Of a DNA stretch of 6,178 nucleotides, positions 6,036 to 6,178 are shown one piece after another. The stretch is taken from positions 1 to 6,178 of the forward strand of contig JAUVWB010000105.1 in the NCBI GenBank assembly GCA_030604345.1, written 5' to 3'. Below the pieces are notes generated by a model. That model worked only from the letters and a program-made list of their open reading frames with translations. It was not told where the DNA came from and made no database searches. A program made the translations under genes and the position numbers. The stretch comes from Desulfofustis sp. (GTDB taxonomy: Bacteria > Desulfobacterota > Desulfobulbia > Desulfobulbales > Desulfocapsaceae). The stretch's first letter is position 1. Each line of letters starts with the position of its first letter.

Positions 6036-6178
6036 TGGTGGCAAACGGGTAGGCGAGAAAAGCCGCCACGACCAGGTTCAGCACAAGCAGACCATGGCGC
6101 CAGGCGGAGGTGTCGTCGCTGAGATGACAGCACCAGAAGAAGACGGTTCCGGCAACCGGGACAAACGGCCATAGCGGC
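6010..6178 (-). CDS. C-terminal end of an integral membrane protein (partial)
   Basis: On the minus strand the frame is open from the window edge to a TAG at 6010-6012, giving 55 visible residues; the start lies beyond base 6178. Two hydrophobic segments are seen, 'PLWPFVPVAGTVFFWCC' (1-17) and 'HGLLVLNLVVAAFLAYPF' (26-43), joined by a short polar loop 'HLSDDTSAWR' and ending in 'ATNAFEIPFH'. This is typical of a polytopic inner-membrane protein, but the family cannot be named from so little. It overlaps the start of the sulfatase-like gene by 26 bases, indicating a shared operon and probable translational coupling. It may provide the membrane domain that works with the soluble sulfatase-like domain, as such domains are fused in some phosphotransferases; that link is inferred. 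Confidence 0.7.
   Translation of the reverse strand, partial: PLWPFVPVAGTVFFWCCHLSDDTSAWRHGLLVLNLVVAAFLAYPFATNAFEIPFH

Noticed and set aside
5298..6122. Long plus-strand ORF of 274 codons opposite the sulfatase-like gene
   Set aside because: It is the antisense shadow of a gene with clear superfamily motifs; its own translation is Arg/Gly-rich with no domain.

Overview
The window reads as a stretch of a Gram-negative chromosome with moderately high GC, possibly a Desulfobacterota or other proteobacterium. That guess rests on the tripartite tricarboxylate transporter (TTT) operon, the inner-membrane-anchored periplasmic proteins and general sequence style; no rRNA or marker gene fixes the taxon.

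Positions 1-3319, plus strand: the 3' part of a TTT operon in the order tctC (binding protein, only its C-terminus is inside), tctB (small membrane subunit), tctA (large membrane subunit), then an unusual fourth gene. The fourth gene encodes a 297-residue protein resembling ModA-type type II solute-binding proteins but with no signal peptide. Between tctC and tctB lies a 20-bp RNA hairpin with no T-run, placed as expected for an element that protects the binding-protein mRNA or sets subunit ratios. A weak hairpin plus T-run follows the fourth gene. TctC should capture a carboxylate-type substrate in the periplasm and TctA/TctB should import it using an ion gradient; the role of the fourth protein is unknown.

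Positions 3320-3911: about 590 bases with no convincing gene, AT-richer by eye than both flanks. It contains a good imperfect hairpin (3561-3590) with a smaller hairpin next to it. It may be a decayed mobile element or structured RNA, but nothing identifies it firmly.

Positions 3954-4370, plus strand: yjbQ (UPF0047 family), apparently a single full-length gene with a strong ribosome binding site. Positions 4371-4590 separate it from convergent genes and hold only a doubtful 37-codon ORF.

Positions 4591-6178, minus strand: three tightly overlapping genes, read right to left. They are the end of an integral membrane protein, a membrane-anchored alkaline-phosphatase/sulfatase-superfamily protein with altered active-site motifs, and a membrane-anchored protein with two copies of a roughly 47-residue aromatic-rich repeat. 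Their 26-nt and 4-nt overlaps imply one translationally coupled operon, probably acting at the periplasmic face of the inner membrane. This is the best candidate in the window for an undescribed system.
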